A stretch of 64,000 nucleotides of DNA, taken from the NCBI RefSeq assembly GCF_001659605.2, contig NC_035170.2:29120020-29184019 (forward strand), written 5' to 3'. The notes under the pieces were generated by a model, which was not told the origin of the DNA, ran no database searches, and was given only the letters and a program-made list of their open reading frames with translations. Below are positions 36,466-47,584 of this stretch, piece after piece (positions within the stretch are counted from its first letter, which is position 1; each line of letters starts with the position of its first letter). The stretch is from Manihot esculenta. Taxonomy: Eukaryota > Streptophyta > Magnoliopsida > Malpighiales > Euphorbiaceae. Made by a program: the position numbers and the translations under genes.

Positions 36466-39400
36466 TCAAGGGAAATACCTCTTTAAGTGTTGAATATTCC
36501 AAGCATGGGGCTCCTGATTTCCTTGCATATCTTCGATCCGGTATACTCCTGGCCGGACTACTTTTGTTACTCTGAATGGTCCCTCCCAGGTTGGTGCTAG
36601 TTTGCCAGCAGCCTCTCTTTTTCCTGTAGCCTCCAGATTCCTTAAGGCTAGGTCTCCCACTTTCAAACTTCTTTCTCTGACCTTTTGGTTGTAATATCGC
36701 GCTGCCCATTGTTGATAGGCGGCCGTTCGGATTTGGGCTTCTTTCCTGATTTCTTCAAGGGCATCCAGATTGTTTCTTAGCTTGTCTTCGTTAGTGCTTT
36801 CACTAGCAAACTGAACTCGATGAGTAGGGATCTGCAACTCAACGGGCACCACGGCCTCTGTGCCAAAGGCAAGTGCAAAAGGCGTTTCTTTAGTAGACGT
36901 TCTGGGAGTGGTGCGTAATGCCCATAGGATGCTGTTGAGCTCTTCTGCCCAATTCGCCTTTGCCCCATCCAGCTGCTTTTTCAACCCTTGGAGGATAGCT
37001 CTGTTAGTGACCTCTGTTTGGCGGTTAGTCTGAGGATGAGCTACTGAGGAGAATTTATGCCATATACCCATGTTTGTTGTGAAAGCTCTAAAAGTGCTGC
37101 AATCGAACTGTCTGCCATTGTCTGAGATAAGCACTCTAGGTGTGCCAAATCTACAGATGATATGTCCCCATACAAAATCTATCATCTTGCGAGCTGTGAT
37201 TGTGGCTATTGCTTCTGCTTCCGGCCATTTTGAAAAGTACTCTACGGCCACCACTACAAATTTCCTCTGCCTCGTAGTCTTGGGGAAAGGTCCTAGAATG
37301 TCAATGCCCCATTGCGAGAAAGGCCACGGACTGGATATGTTAGCTTAAGGAGTGGCTGGAGTTTTGATGGCGTTAGCAAATCTCTGACATATGTCGCATC
37401 TTCGGACGAACTCTTCTGTATCTTTTTTGACAGTAGGCCAATAATATCCTTATCTGAATATTTTATTAGCTAATGTCCCTCCTCCCTCATGGGCTCCGCA
37501 TATGCCTCTATGTATTTCTTCCATCACCTTCGTAGCCTCTTCCGGGCTCACACATCCGAGCCACGGACTAGATTTCCCCTTTCTGTACAAGGCCCCCCTG
37601 ACTGCTTGGTAGTTTGCGGCACGAGCTGCTATTTTTCTAGCTTCTCCTTTATCTTCGGGAAGCTTGCCCTTTTCCAGATATTCTAGATATGGGGTCATCC
37701 AGGTCGGGCCCTGTTCTACCTGCAGTATTATGTTAGTTTTATTGAAAGTAGGTATATGGACATGTTGTATATATACTTCCTCAGGAAGCTGTTCCAATTC
37801 TTCTTTGGACAGTCAGCTTAGCAGATCTGCTTCCTCATTTTCTTCCCGGGGTATCCTTTGAAATCTGATGGTCACTCCTCGGCTTGTGAGCTCGGCTTCT
37901 AAAGTTTTCACTTTAGCCAGATAATTCTGCATAATGGGGTCTCTAGCTTGATATGCCCCTGTTACCTGGTTGATCACCAGCTGAGAGTCGCTTTTTATCT
38001 CGAGATCGGTTACTCCCACTTCCAGCGCTACCAACATCCCATTTATCAGGGCTTCATATTCTGCCGCATTATTCGAAGCTTTGAACTCTAGACGTAAGGC
38101 GTAGCATACTTTAAAATCTTCTGGCCCCTTGAGCATTATTCCGGCTCCGCTGCCCTCAGCGCCTGATGCCCCGTCTACATACAGCTTCCAGTTAAATTCT
38201 TGAGAAGGTTCTCTTTCTCCCCCCTTTCTTGATATCTCTGAGGATGATCCTCCCTTCTCCTCATTGAATGCGCACTCTGCTATGAAGTCGGCGAGGGCTT
38301 GAGATTTTATAGCTGTCCGAGGTCGATACTCTAGACAGTAGGGGCTGATTTCTACAGACCATGCCAGCATCCGTCCTGAAGTCTCTGGCCTACGCAGGAT
38401 CTTCTTTAAAGGTTGGTCTGTCATCACAACTCCTTGGTGACCTTCCAGATATACTTTAAATTTTCGGACTGCTAGCAGTAAGGCGTAAGCCATCTTCTCA
38501 ATGTTCGAGTATCTGACCTCGGTATCTCTGAGTACTTTGCTGACGTAAAAAGCGGGTTTCTGTTCTCCTTCCTCCACCCTTACTAATACTGCGCTGACTG
38601 CTTGTTCCGAGGCCGCCAGGTATATCAGAAGTTCTTCTCCTCTCACGAGACTGCTGAGCACGTGAGGTGAGCTGAGATATCTCTTAAGTTCTACAAAAGC
38701 TTTCTGGCAGTCTTCTGTCCATTCGAAGTTTGGCACCTTTCTCAACTTTTTGAAGAATGGTAAGCACTTTTCTGCCGACCTCGACATGAATCGGTTGAGT
38801 GCCACTACTCTCCCGGTTAGTCTTTGGACGTCCCTTACACAGGTCGGCTGTGGCATATTCAGTATGGCTTCTACCTTCTCCGGGTTAGGCTCAATGCCTT
38901 TTTCGCTTACCATGAACCCCAAGAATTTTCCTCCTCTGATGAAAAAAGCACATTTTGCTAGATTCAACTTCATTCTGTATTGATCTAATACTCCGAATAC
39001 CTCCCTTAAATCTGCTATATGTTGTTGGAAGGTTGAACTTTTGACCACCATATCATCCACATACACCTCTACATTCCTGCCGATCTGGCTTTTAAAAATT
39101 TTATTCATCAACCTCTGGTAGGTTGCCCCCGCATTTCTCAATCCGAAGGGCATATCCCTATAACAGTAAGTTCCATCTTCAGTTATAAATGAGGTCTTTT
39201 CCTCATCCGACCTTTCCATTGGGATCTGATGATAGTCAGACATAGCATCCAAGGAAGACATATAATCGAAGCCAGCCGTTGAGTCGACCATTTTATTAAT
39301 ATCGGGGAGGGGATAACAATCTTTGGGGCAGGCCTTATTTAGGTCAGTAAAATCTATGCACATCCTATATTTGCCATTGGCTTTTTTGACTAACACAGGA

Positions 39401-40050
39401 TTTGCTAACCACTGGGGATACATAACCTCCCTAATAAAACCTGCCTCCTCCAACTTCTGCACTTCTTCCCGGGTAGCCTGCTGCTTCTCTCTACCTACTA
39501 CTCTCTTCCTCTGCTTTACTGGCTTGGCTTCGGGGAGGACATTCAGTTTGTGTGTCATTACCTCAGGATCAATTCCCGGCATGTCGGAAAGTTTCCACTC
39601 GAAGGTCGGCGCGTGACTTCGGATCAAGGCCATGACTTCACCTTTCTGTTCTTCGGTGAGGCCGGCATTGAGACTGAAGACCTTATTTCCCTCTGCTTCT
39701 GATAAGGGGAAGGTCTCCAATTCTCCAACCGGCTCTGTCCGGGCTTCTTTTGTCTCATCTCTAACCTCCAGAACTTCAGAGTCGAGCACTTCTCTGGTCG
39801 AGCTCGGTTCTGTTACTGTAGCCAAGTATACTGCTCTTGCTTCTTCTTGGCTACCCCGGACTACTCCCACTCCTTCCTTTGTCGGGAACTTGAGTACCAA
39901 ATACCTGATGCTAGTGACAGCTTCAAAATTGAACAGCGCCGGCCTCCCCAGAATTGCATTATAGCTCAACGGAAGTTTGACCACCAAAAATACCTCATGA
40001 TGGGTGCGAGTCCTGGGCGCTTCTCCTAAGGTAAGAGCCAGCTAACTTTT
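36466..40050 (-). pseudogene. pol of the Tat element: reverse transcriptase, two RNase H domains, integrase
   Basis: Minus-strand pol. Reverse transcriptase has YRMCIDFTDLNKACPKD and YVDDMVVKS. It is followed by the first RNase H, then an archaeal-type RNase H (LYVDGASGAEGSGAGI; NNAAEYEALINGM; IKSDSQLVINQV). Integrase has a zinc region (CDICQRF) and a DDE core (WGIDILGPFP; LISDNGRQFDC; E near HPQTNRQTEVTNRAI). Stops: TGA at 37813-37815 (in ADLLS/LSKEELEQ), TAA near 37447 before GYYWP, and TAA near 37346; each fits a C-to-T change of CGA or CAA. One frameshift near 40026-40050 separates pol from gag-protease. The copy is therefore defective although its LTRs are young. The C-terminal tail ends at 36466 with LKRYFP. 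Confidence 0.9.
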
Positions 40051-42053
40051 CCTTCTACAAGCACCGGTACTCCTCCGATCCCTTTGATTGGTGACTGATC
40101 TCGAACCAGCTGCTCTTCTGGAATTCCCATCTGCTGGAAGACCCGGTACGGTAACAAGTTGACTTTACTCCCATCATCCACTAGGACCTTCTTTACCCGA
40201 TAATTATGAATGACGGCTTCTATGACGAGCGCGTCATCATGGGGCATCTGAATACCCTGGGCATCTTCTGGAGAAAAAGTGATGGTTACAGAGGAGTGGT
40301 CAACGATCTGCATGACTTCCCCATTGCTGGTCTCTCCTTCCCGATTTCTCTTCTTTCCTCGGCGGCTCATCCGCCCTCCGGTTCCTCCCACAATCATGTT
40401 GATGGTTCCACTGGATCTATCATTCACAGGTCCCGTTCCCGTTCTCCTAGGCATCTGAGTCGCCGGACCGGGTTGAAGCCTCTGTCCCTCCGGTTTCTTT
40501 ACAAAATTCTTCAGTTGCCCTCTTTTTATCAGTCTCTCAATTTCTGCGATTAACTGGAAACAGTTATTTGTATCGTGGCCATGCGTCCGATGGTACTGAC
40601 AATATTTGTCAGGGTTCCTTTGGTCTGCTTCCGACCTCATGGGTTTGGGCCACTGGAGGAACTCCTTATCCTGGACTGCCATGAGCACTTCGGCTCTAGA
40701 GGCATTGAGGGGGGTCGGCTTCTCGGGGACCCAAGGAGGGGGCAATCTTGACTCGAGCTCCCCAGGAAGGGGAGGTCTTTGATCTCTACGCTCCCAAGCC
40801 TGCTTGTATGGCGCGAACCTCTTACCATGTTTCTTCTCGTGTCTCTCCGGTCTCTTCTCCTCCGGGGCTTTTTCTTTTCCTTTGGCAAATCGACTTGTTA
40901 CCAAGGCATCATCCTGCCTTATATACTTCTCCGCTCTCTTCATCAACTCGGCCAATGAGGCCGGAGGTTTCCTGCTTAGCGAGCCAAAGAACTCGGCAGA
41001 GGTTGTCCCCTTTTGCATGGCCTCTACCGCCCTTCCTTCATCAAGCTCGGGAATCTGCAAGGCCTCCGTATTGAAACGGGCGACATATTCTCTGGGTGAC
41101 TCATCTCCTCTCTGTCTTACTGTTTCCAAGTAACTCGTCCTCCTTTCTGCTGGCACTCCGGCTATGAACCGGCTGATGAAGCGGGTTGCTAGATCTCCGA
41201 AACTTCTGATACTTTCGGCCTCGAGGCTGTTGAACCACGCCCGTGCTGGTCCCGAGAGCGTCGTTGGGAACACCTTACACATTAAGGCGTCTGACAGAGT
41301 TTGTAACTCCATGAAGGTCTTATAGTTCATGACATGCTCCCTCGGGTTACCAGCTCCGTCATAGACCGCCATCGACGGCATCATAAACTTCTTAGGAACA
41401 GTTTCTTGCTGCATCCACTTTGAGAAAGGGGAGGAAGTAGGCAAAGAGGTTTGGTTCTGGTCCTGCTTGCCTAGCTCGGCTAAGAGCTGCTCTTTCAACC
41501 TTTTCAACTTCTGGTTCATCTTCTCATCTTCTGGGCTAACTCTTCTCTCCAAGCCGTATTCCTCCTCCTCTGCTTCAGTTCCTATCCTCCAGGTCGTCTC
41601 GGCGGAATGAATGTCCGCCTCCTCGTTTTCTATCATCTCTCTCGCTCTCCTCCCATGGATTCGGGCCTCCGGTTCTTCTTCTTCCCCGGCTCTTCTTCCT
41701 TTTTCCCCGGTATCGCAGCTGCTGTTCTGGGGGCGGTCAGAGGTAGGTCGGGGCTCATTCGTACGAGGTTCTTCTACCACCGGAAGTGTATTTACTGGGG
41801 TGCTAAGGCCCCTCTGTTGCATTATCTGCCCCAACCAGTGAGCGGTATTCTGTAACTGGAGAGCCATGGTTTGAATGTCCTGATTAGACAGGGTCATAAT
41901 AGGAGTGTTTCCTGCCAAGCTTGGCGAGGGGTTGAGGGGGATAGGCGTTTGGTTATTTAGTGCTGTAGGACTAGAAAAGGAGAACTGCTGCCCCTCCTGG
42001 GCAGAGCTCAAATCATTTGGGACATGAAGGTTGTTTTCTTGCTGGTTTGCCAT
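40026..42053 (-). CDS. gag-protease of the Tat element
   Basis: I chose the ATG at 42051-42053 (MANQQENN). The frame is open upstream to the primer-binding site, but that part is untranslated leader. The capsid domain covers the middle (ARAWFNSLEAESIRSFGDLA; ESPREYVARFNTEAL). A short Cys/His motif follows (KYCQYHRTHGHDTNNC), then an aspartic protease with VLVDDGSKVNLLPY (catalytic D-D-G in place of the usual D-S/T-G). No stop interrupts it until the frameshift with pol at about 40026. Of all the retroelement frames here it is the best preserved and could still encode capsid protein. Confidence 0.85.
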   Translation of the reverse strand: MANQQENNLHVPNDLSSAQEGQQFSFSSPTALNNQTPIPLNPSPSLAGNTPIMTLSNQDIQTMALQLQNTAHWLGQIMQQRGLSTPVNTLPVVEEPRTNEPRPTSDRPQNSSCDTGEKGRRAGEEEEPEARIHGRRAREMIENEEADIHSAETTWRIGTEAEEEEYGLERRVSPEDEKMNQKLKRLKEQLLAELGKQDQNQTSLPTSSPFSKWMQQETVPKKFMMPSMAVYDGAGNPREHVMNYKTFMELQTLSDALMCKVFPTTLSGPARAWFNSLEAESIRSFGDLATRFISRFIAGVPAERRTSYLETVRQRGDESPREYVARFNTEALQIPELDEGRAVEAMQKGTTSAEFFGSLSRKPPASLAELMKRAEKYIRQDDALVTSRFAKGKEKAPEEKRPERHEKKHGKRFAPYKQAWERRDQRPPLPGELESRLPPPWVPEKPTPLNASRAEVLMAVQDKEFLQWPKPMRSEADQRNPDKYCQYHRTHGHDTNNCFQLIAEIERLIKRGQLKNFVKKPEGQRLQPGPATQMPRRTGTGPVNDRSSGTINMIVGGTGGRMSRRGKKRNREGETSNGEVMQIVDHSSVTITFSPEDAQGIQMPHDDALVIEAVIHNYRVKKVLVDDGSKVNLLPYRVFQQMGIPEEQLVRDQSPIKGIGGVPVLVEGKVSWLLP

Positions 42054-42111
42054 CGTGGATCTCAGTGGGTTTTTAAAAGGGAAACTCCGGTGATGAAAAG
42101 ATCTCCTTCGT

Positions 42112-42129
42112 TTCCCACAGACGGCGCCA
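42112..42129 (-). other. Primer-binding site of the Tat element
   Basis: The minus strand reads TGGCGCCGTCTGTGGGAA, starting two bases inside the 5' LTR. TGGCGCCG-type sites are typical of Tat/Athila-group elements and differ from the initiator-Met type used by the two elements at the left of the window. I did not identify the tRNA with certainty. Confidence 0.85.
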
Positions 42130-42131
42130 CT

Positions 42132-42637
42132 TGATGATCTGAGATCCAATAGAATAGGGTTTTACAAGAGGGTTTTGTCTTGAATCATAAACTTAAACTT
42201 TCTGGGGAGGGGACTCCGCTTTTATCCTTTTCGCCTTGCTTGGTGGTGACGTGTAACAGCCTCCTCATGAGTGGGCCACGCGTCTCTGCCATACAGATTC
42301 GAGCGTACGAGAGTATCAGGCGCCTGCTCCATGCGTAACGGCCTCTGATTCTCCCTGTGCGTACAGTTGAGCGAATCTGCCAGGCTGTCCCGTGAATATC
42401 CTTCTTGATCCTGGGCTGGGCCAAGAGTTGGACTGGACGATGGGCCCGAGAGAAAGGGATTTGCTTAGGAGATTGCTCGGACTGGGCCGATCTGAGTAAG
42501 AGAACTTGGTCGAGCCCGGCCTCGAAGGTTGAACGAGCCGGGCTTACTCCGCATACCAGGTGTGTGGGCCTTCGCTCATTGGATTTTTCATGGTGGACTA
42601 GGCTCTTTGTAGAGGTAGAAAAATCCAGCGATCATCA
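42132..42637 (-). repeat. 5' LTR of the Tat element
   Basis: TGATGATCTGAG at 42132 to GATCATCA at 42637, 506 bp, near-identical to 29236-29747. It is followed directly by the duplication AGTTG at 42638-42642. Confidence 0.95.
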
Positions 42638-44220
42638 AGTTGTATGCTATAATGTTAATTACTTTTCTTAAACATCGCTCTAGTGTCACATCAACCCTCA
42701 ACCATTATTCATTATTTAGGTTTCAATTGTTTTATTAAAATTATTTTTCAAATTTTTTAATATTTAAAAATTAATTAATGAAAAATAATTTTTATAAAAA
42801 AATTAAGTTATTTCAGGAAAAAAATTACTTTTTTAAATTTATTAAAATATTTTATTTTTAAATTAAAATTAAAAAATTGAAAATAAGTTATTTTATTAAA
42901 ATATTTTTAAATATAAATTATTTTCACATATAAAGAAAGCTTAGACTTAAATTAAATTCTAGTTAGCATTAACTTTTAAATTAAGTATGTGAGCATAATT
43001 TATAATAAATTTATTATGAAAAAAAAGGATAAAATTATTAAAACGAAAAAATTTATGATTGTTTTTTTTTTTAAATAGGGATTGAAAAGTTAAGAAATTT
43101 ATTTATTTTAGTAATATTATTATGTTTGGAATATTATGAATTTAAATAAATACTGTAATTAAACTGAATTAATTTTTTATAATTTATATTATTTATAATT
43201 TTTTTATAATTTCGCTACTTTAATAATTTTAAAAATACAATTTTTTTGCCTTTAAAAAAATTGATCCAACATTTAAAATCTGTAAATTAATCTATTCATA
43301 TGCTTACGAAAAAGTTTTATTTTTAATTAATTCCAATTTAATAAAACTCCTTTACCATAGCTTTAATGATCTGTCCAATCAATCATTATATCTGCCATTT
43401 AAAATTTTAATTAACTTTTATTCAGTTGAAATAGATTTATTTACACCACAGAAAATAATTTAAATTCGAAAAATATTTTTAATAATTTTTTAAAAAAATT
43501 AATTTATTATGTGTTCTTTTTTTTTTGAATCAAATTTATTATGTATTCTGTAATTATCATTTAAAAAATAAAAATATTAATACAATTATATTTAATAGTG
43601 TTAAAAAATTCTCAAAATCTAAAAATAAATTATCTTTTAAAAAAATAAATTATCTTTGAGTGCTAAATAAGTATTTAAATACATCTGTATATCATTTAAA
43701 ATATTTATATTTAAATATTTTCTAAAATAATAACGAGAAATTGCGAGCATAATTTTAATACATATTTTTCTTAAAAAGAAAATATAATTAATCAAAATTG
43801 TTATATTAAAGTTAAACTGTACATTATATAGTGATAAATTATTATATTTACTTAGTATAATATATATAAAATAAATAAATATACTAAAATTTTGTTTTAT
43901 TAAGTAATAAAATATTATTTTTTATTAATTTAAATTAAAATTAATAAGTTGATTATATTTGAAATTAAATTTTAAAATTAAATTATAATTGATAAAAATT
44001 AAAAAATTTAAATTTTTTATTATAAAACTCTTAGTCACGTCAGCTATAATAATTATAATATTAATATTCATACCATGTGATGAGTCACTACCTCAATGAC
44101 TTTCGATCTCAATTTTAACTATAAATTAAAATTGATTTAAAAAATTTAAATTAGACTAAAATTGATAAAAAAAAAATAAAATTGAAAAAAGCATATTTTG
44201 AATTTTTAGAACATTTTTAG

Positions 44221-44267
<47 letters not shown>

Positions 44268-44311
44268 GATCATACATATTTCTTCATTGGATAAAAAATA
44301 CATAAACATAT
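42638..44311. other. Continuation of the TNL2 3' flank, then AT-rich DNA
   Basis: 42643-43680 continues the flank interrupted by the Tat element and aligns by eye with 15945-17400 and 61235-62900. From 43680 on it is very AT-rich with no gene. A (TA)n microsatellite lies at about 44224-44264. The final bases 44307-44311 (catat) are a target-site duplication of the adjacent solo LTR. Confidence 0.7.
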
Positions 44312-44740
44312 TGATATTCTGAAATCCAGAAAAGTGTATGATCTACAGTATGGGGGTGTAAAACTTGATTTTCTCGGATGATCTCCTCCCTTCTTATCCT
44401 TGTTCCCATTTGACCGAACTTTTTCTGCTACACACTGATCCATAAGTATTCATTCTCATATGTCCACTCCGTGTCAGGTGGCTATTTAATGCCTTCCGGT
44501 GTGCAAACGGGAAAGGCTGTGAAGTGACCGAGTTCGCCGTACTACCTCTTGTCATGTCACTGGGCCAATCTTCGATCTGCTAAACTGAGCCCATGTGTGT
44601 CCTAACTCGTTTTTCATTCCCTCGAATCCGGCCTGGAGAGATCGGGTTGAGTGATCCTAGGGTATCTTTCAGACTTTGAACCGATCGTATCTTCTTGAAT
44701 CCGGCCTGACTCAGGGAGATGTAAAACCCAACGGTTATCA
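44312..44740. mobile_element. Solo LTR (429 bp) with 5-bp target-site duplication
   Basis: TGATATTCTGAAATCC at 44312 to CAACGGTTATCA at 44740, flanked by CATAT on both sides (44307-44311 and 44741-44745). It is a GC-richer island in AT-rich DNA. The ends and the string GAATCCGGCCTG resemble the LTR of the 13.4-kb Tat element in style, so this is probably a related family reduced to one LTR by recombination. Confidence 0.85.
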
Positions 44741-45200
44741 CATATATCTTTAAATCTTATAAAAAAAATTTCTGTCACAGTCTAAATTTTGAAAATATTT
44801 AATATCAGCTTGAATATGTAATAAAATGGTGTAATTTTAGTTAAATTTGTTGTTAATAACAGTGCTTTGCATTTCATCATTAATAGTTTTAATTTTTTTT
44901 ATATATATAATTTGATATAAGATGTATATGAGTATCAAACAAAGAACAATTATTTATATCTTTAGTAAAAATAAATAATATAATCATAAATTTTGGTCAA
45001 AATTATTACCCAAAAAATATTTTTTAAATATAAAAATTAAAATAATAATAAAAATAATGATAATAAAAAAATATAAATAAATAAATTAATTTGCGTATAA
45101 AATATCATACAATAATATAATAATATTAATTGCTATAATTATACTAAATAAATCTCCTAAATCATGCAAAAATTGATTTTTATAATCATGCTAACATAGA
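44741..45200. other. AT-rich block (copy 2)
   Basis: 44920-45175 repeats the block at 22605-22960. No gene is present. It leads into ankyrin copy B exactly as copy 1 leads toward ankyrin copy A. Confidence 0.65.
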
Positions 45201-45275
45201 ATGTCTACCGAGAACCTCAACTCTCCAATCGGATATGACTAGCTCATCACTTATCAAGTATCACTCAAAGGGTGG
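45201..45275 (+). pseudogene. Ankyrin gene start, degenerate fragment (copy B)
   Basis: ATGTCTACCGAGAACCTCAA matches the first codons of copies A, C and D, but a TAG occurs at codon 14. The homology ends near 45275, where the copia gag fragment begins. Non-coding relic. Confidence 0.75.
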
Positions 45276-46565
45276 TTTTATCAAAATGCTCATACATCTT
45301 GCAAAATTTCCATTCAATTTTAGATCTGTCTTTAGTCTAACAATCTTTTATTAAATGATTAGTTTTTTAGAAAAAAAAAAAAAGAACAAGACGAAAACTT
45401 GCCTTAGATTTTCTTTTTTTCTAATCACTTATCTTGGAATAATAATATGATTTTGGTCAAAATACTATTTTTTAATTTGTTTGGCTTGAAAAGCTCATTC
45501 GCTGCTTTCATCCTTCCTCAAATTAGACCTATACTCCTGAGCTTGTAATTTGCTGATAAGTTCACCATACATATCTTAATCAGATCACAAGATTTTTTGA
45601 TAAGAACACCTTTAGTTCAAATTTTGATAGCAAATTAACTAATATTTTCTCCGCAACTTTAAAATATAGAAATTACTCTAATCTTGCTCACTAAATCCAT
45701 TAGTTTTGCAGTATATTTTTTTACCGTTTCACTGGACTTGAGCAGTATTCGGTTCAAACCGAAAAAATTGATCAAATCGAATTAATTTAAAAATTTAGTT
45801 CGGCTTTTTATTCATTTCGGTTCGATTTGATTTTTAATTTTAGAAATTTCAATTATTTCGATTCGGTTCGATTTTAATCCGAAAAAATAGAACCGAACCG
45901 ATTAGTGATAATATATTTTTTCAATAATATAAAGAAATTAAATCATATTAAAATTAAAATATTTTAATTAAATTTTAAAATATTAAAAATAAAGTGTAAA
46001 AAATAAAAAATATTATTAAAAATTGAAACCGATCAAGCCGAACCGAATCGAATCGAATCAAATCGGTTCGGTTCGATTCGGTTTCTGACCAAAATCAGTT
46101 TTGTTCGATTTTCATAAATACTAAAATTTTAGTTTTCGGTTTATTCGGTTCAGTTTTATTTTTAACCAAACCGACCAAATACTCACCTCTACGTTTCACC
46201 TTCTTTCATATTAAGCATCTCAAATTGCCTTTTTAAAGTGAAAAACTTAACGATTTTTACTCTATCCCTCTCTTCAAACTCCTCCTTGGATTTATTTCAT
46301 GCTTCTTTTAGAGTTTTTCAATTCATATTTCTAGTAAAAGTCATATCCGTCAAACTAGCATGCAAACACGTTAAAACTCTCGACTTTCTCCTTTTCAATT
46401 CTTTATGGTTCTTGATTTTGTTTGGAGTTAGATTAGGACCAAGGCAAGTTGGACCAGCTTGATTTCAACATCCCACAAACTCAAAAACTCTAAATAAGAC
46501 TTCATTTTGATTATCCAAATATGATAATTTTCTCTATTAAATAATGGAGGACCCGTTTTCATAAA
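45276..46565 (-). pseudogene. copia gag fragment (copy 2), split by a MITE
   Basis: Minus-strand relic of a copia gag including a double Cys/His knuckle region near 45280-45400 and the capsid (46200-46560). A hAT-type MITE (45733-46191) interrupts it. The uninterrupted sequence can be read in copy 3 near 48596 (taccatttcaccttctttc). Confidence 0.7.
45733..46191. mobile_element. hAT-type MITE, 459 bp
   Basis: Flanked by a perfect 8-bp duplication CGTTTCAC (45725-45732 and 46192-46199), the size made by hAT transposases. The ends are inverted (TGGACTTGAGCAGTATTCGG against TAGAGGTGAGTATTTGG). Inside are CGGTTCGGTT-type palindromic blocks on both arms. No coding capacity. Confidence 0.88.
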
Positions 46566-47454
46566 ATTATTACGGGACAACATTTTCTGTTGCTCTATTT
46601 TTCAGACTCAAAAATCAAAAATTCACTCGAAAAAAAGATTACCCTCACAAGTACATTAAAAAATTACAAAAAAAAGACTCAAATTATCTCTTTTATTTTT
46701 CAGGAACTTCTGAAATCTTTTTATACACAAAAATTACATATAGTAATTTTTAAAAATATTAAAATAAATATTATCATAAATATATTGTAAATCTCCGAAT
46801 TAAATTGATTATATAAATTTTCATAATAATTTATTATTTAATAGTATAAAAAAATTAAAAGATAAATTAAAATTTTAAAAAAATTATTATTCTTCAACAG
46901 CACCTCTTGCTAGTCAAACGAACATGGCTGATATTATTGGAAATCATAGACCCAATGAATGTGAAAAAAAAAAATAAATTTGTGGTGGAGAAACGGAAGC
47001 CGGCTGATTGTGGACAAGGGCAAAGTTGAGGAGGAAAGAAGAAGAAGAAGAGTGTCAGATAGCAACATGCCTAGATAGTAAGTTTTGGGTTTCTTTCCTT
47101 GAAGTTTCTACGGTGGTCCGGACCACTGCTCCACTAGGTGCCCACTTCGATTTAGGCTTATCTAGCACTAGCACGGCATTTGTTGACTTTGAAGTGACAC
47201 GTTTGGTCAACCAAATTACGTTTTGATTTTATTTTTCTAATTTAAAAGAATACATGGTAAATTTATGAGAAGTTACATGAAATTTACGCTGTTATTAATA
47301 AAATATATCAATTTTAATTTATAATATGAAAATATATGGAAGTTAATAGGTGATAAATAACTCCCTGTATATATTACCACCGTCATTAATTTCATAAAGA
47401 AGCAAAGGCCCTCTAACCAAAAGCCCTCATCACCACCGCCTTCTGCCTATTAGC
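46566..47454 (+). promoter_or_regulatory. AT-rich DNA and shared upstream block (copy 2) before ankyrin C
   Basis: 46880-47180 repeats the block found before TNL2 (from ttcttcaacagcacctcttg through AAGCCGGCTGATTGTGGACA). It continues into ttgactttgaagtgacacg and a TATA-like tatatatt at 47368-47375, 88 bases before the ATG of ankyrin copy C. The frame 47008-47226 is not conserved between copies and is unlikely to be coding. Confidence 0.6.
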
Positions 47455-47574
47455 ATGTCTATTGAGAACCTCAACAACTCAATCGAGCATGATCAGCTTA
47501 TCATTTATCAAGCATCACTGAAAGGGGATGTAGCTGAATTAGATGCATTGCTTCAACAAGATGAACTCAGATGA
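47455..47574 (+). pseudogene. Ankyrin gene start (copy C), truncated
   Basis: The 39-codon frame matches copy D up to LLQQDEL, then a small local duplication (gatgaactc repeated) brings in a TGA at 47572-47574. A copia gag fragment follows immediately. Non-functional. Confidence 0.8.
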
Positions 47575-47584
47575 ACTCTTCAAC

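Larger units (their letters stand above)
29236..42637 (-). mobile_element. Complete Ty3/gypsy element of the Tat clade, 13.4 kb, with antisense gene
   Basis: Two LTRs (42132-42637 and 29236-29747) are flanked by identical 5-bp duplications AGTTG (29231-29235 and 42638-42642). The minus-strand order is 5' LTR, primer-binding site, gag-protease, reverse transcriptase, RNase H, a second (archaeal-type) RNase H, integrase, a tandem-repeat region, an antisense gene region and the 3' LTR. The second RNase H and the extra antisense ORF are features of Tat-clade elements. I count roughly 16 substitutions and one 6-bp indel between the LTRs, so insertion is fairly recent. The uninterrupted target is visible 3' of TNL1 (around 15940) and TNL3 (around 61235). 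Confidence 0.95.

Noticed and set aside
44224..44264. (TA)n run as a possible origin or matrix site
   Set aside because: A simple dinucleotide microsatellite in AT-rich DNA with no further signal.
47008..47226. 72-residue ORF in the shared upstream block
   Set aside because: The equivalent frames before ankyrin D, TNL2 and TNL3 differ in length and reading, so coding is not conserved.
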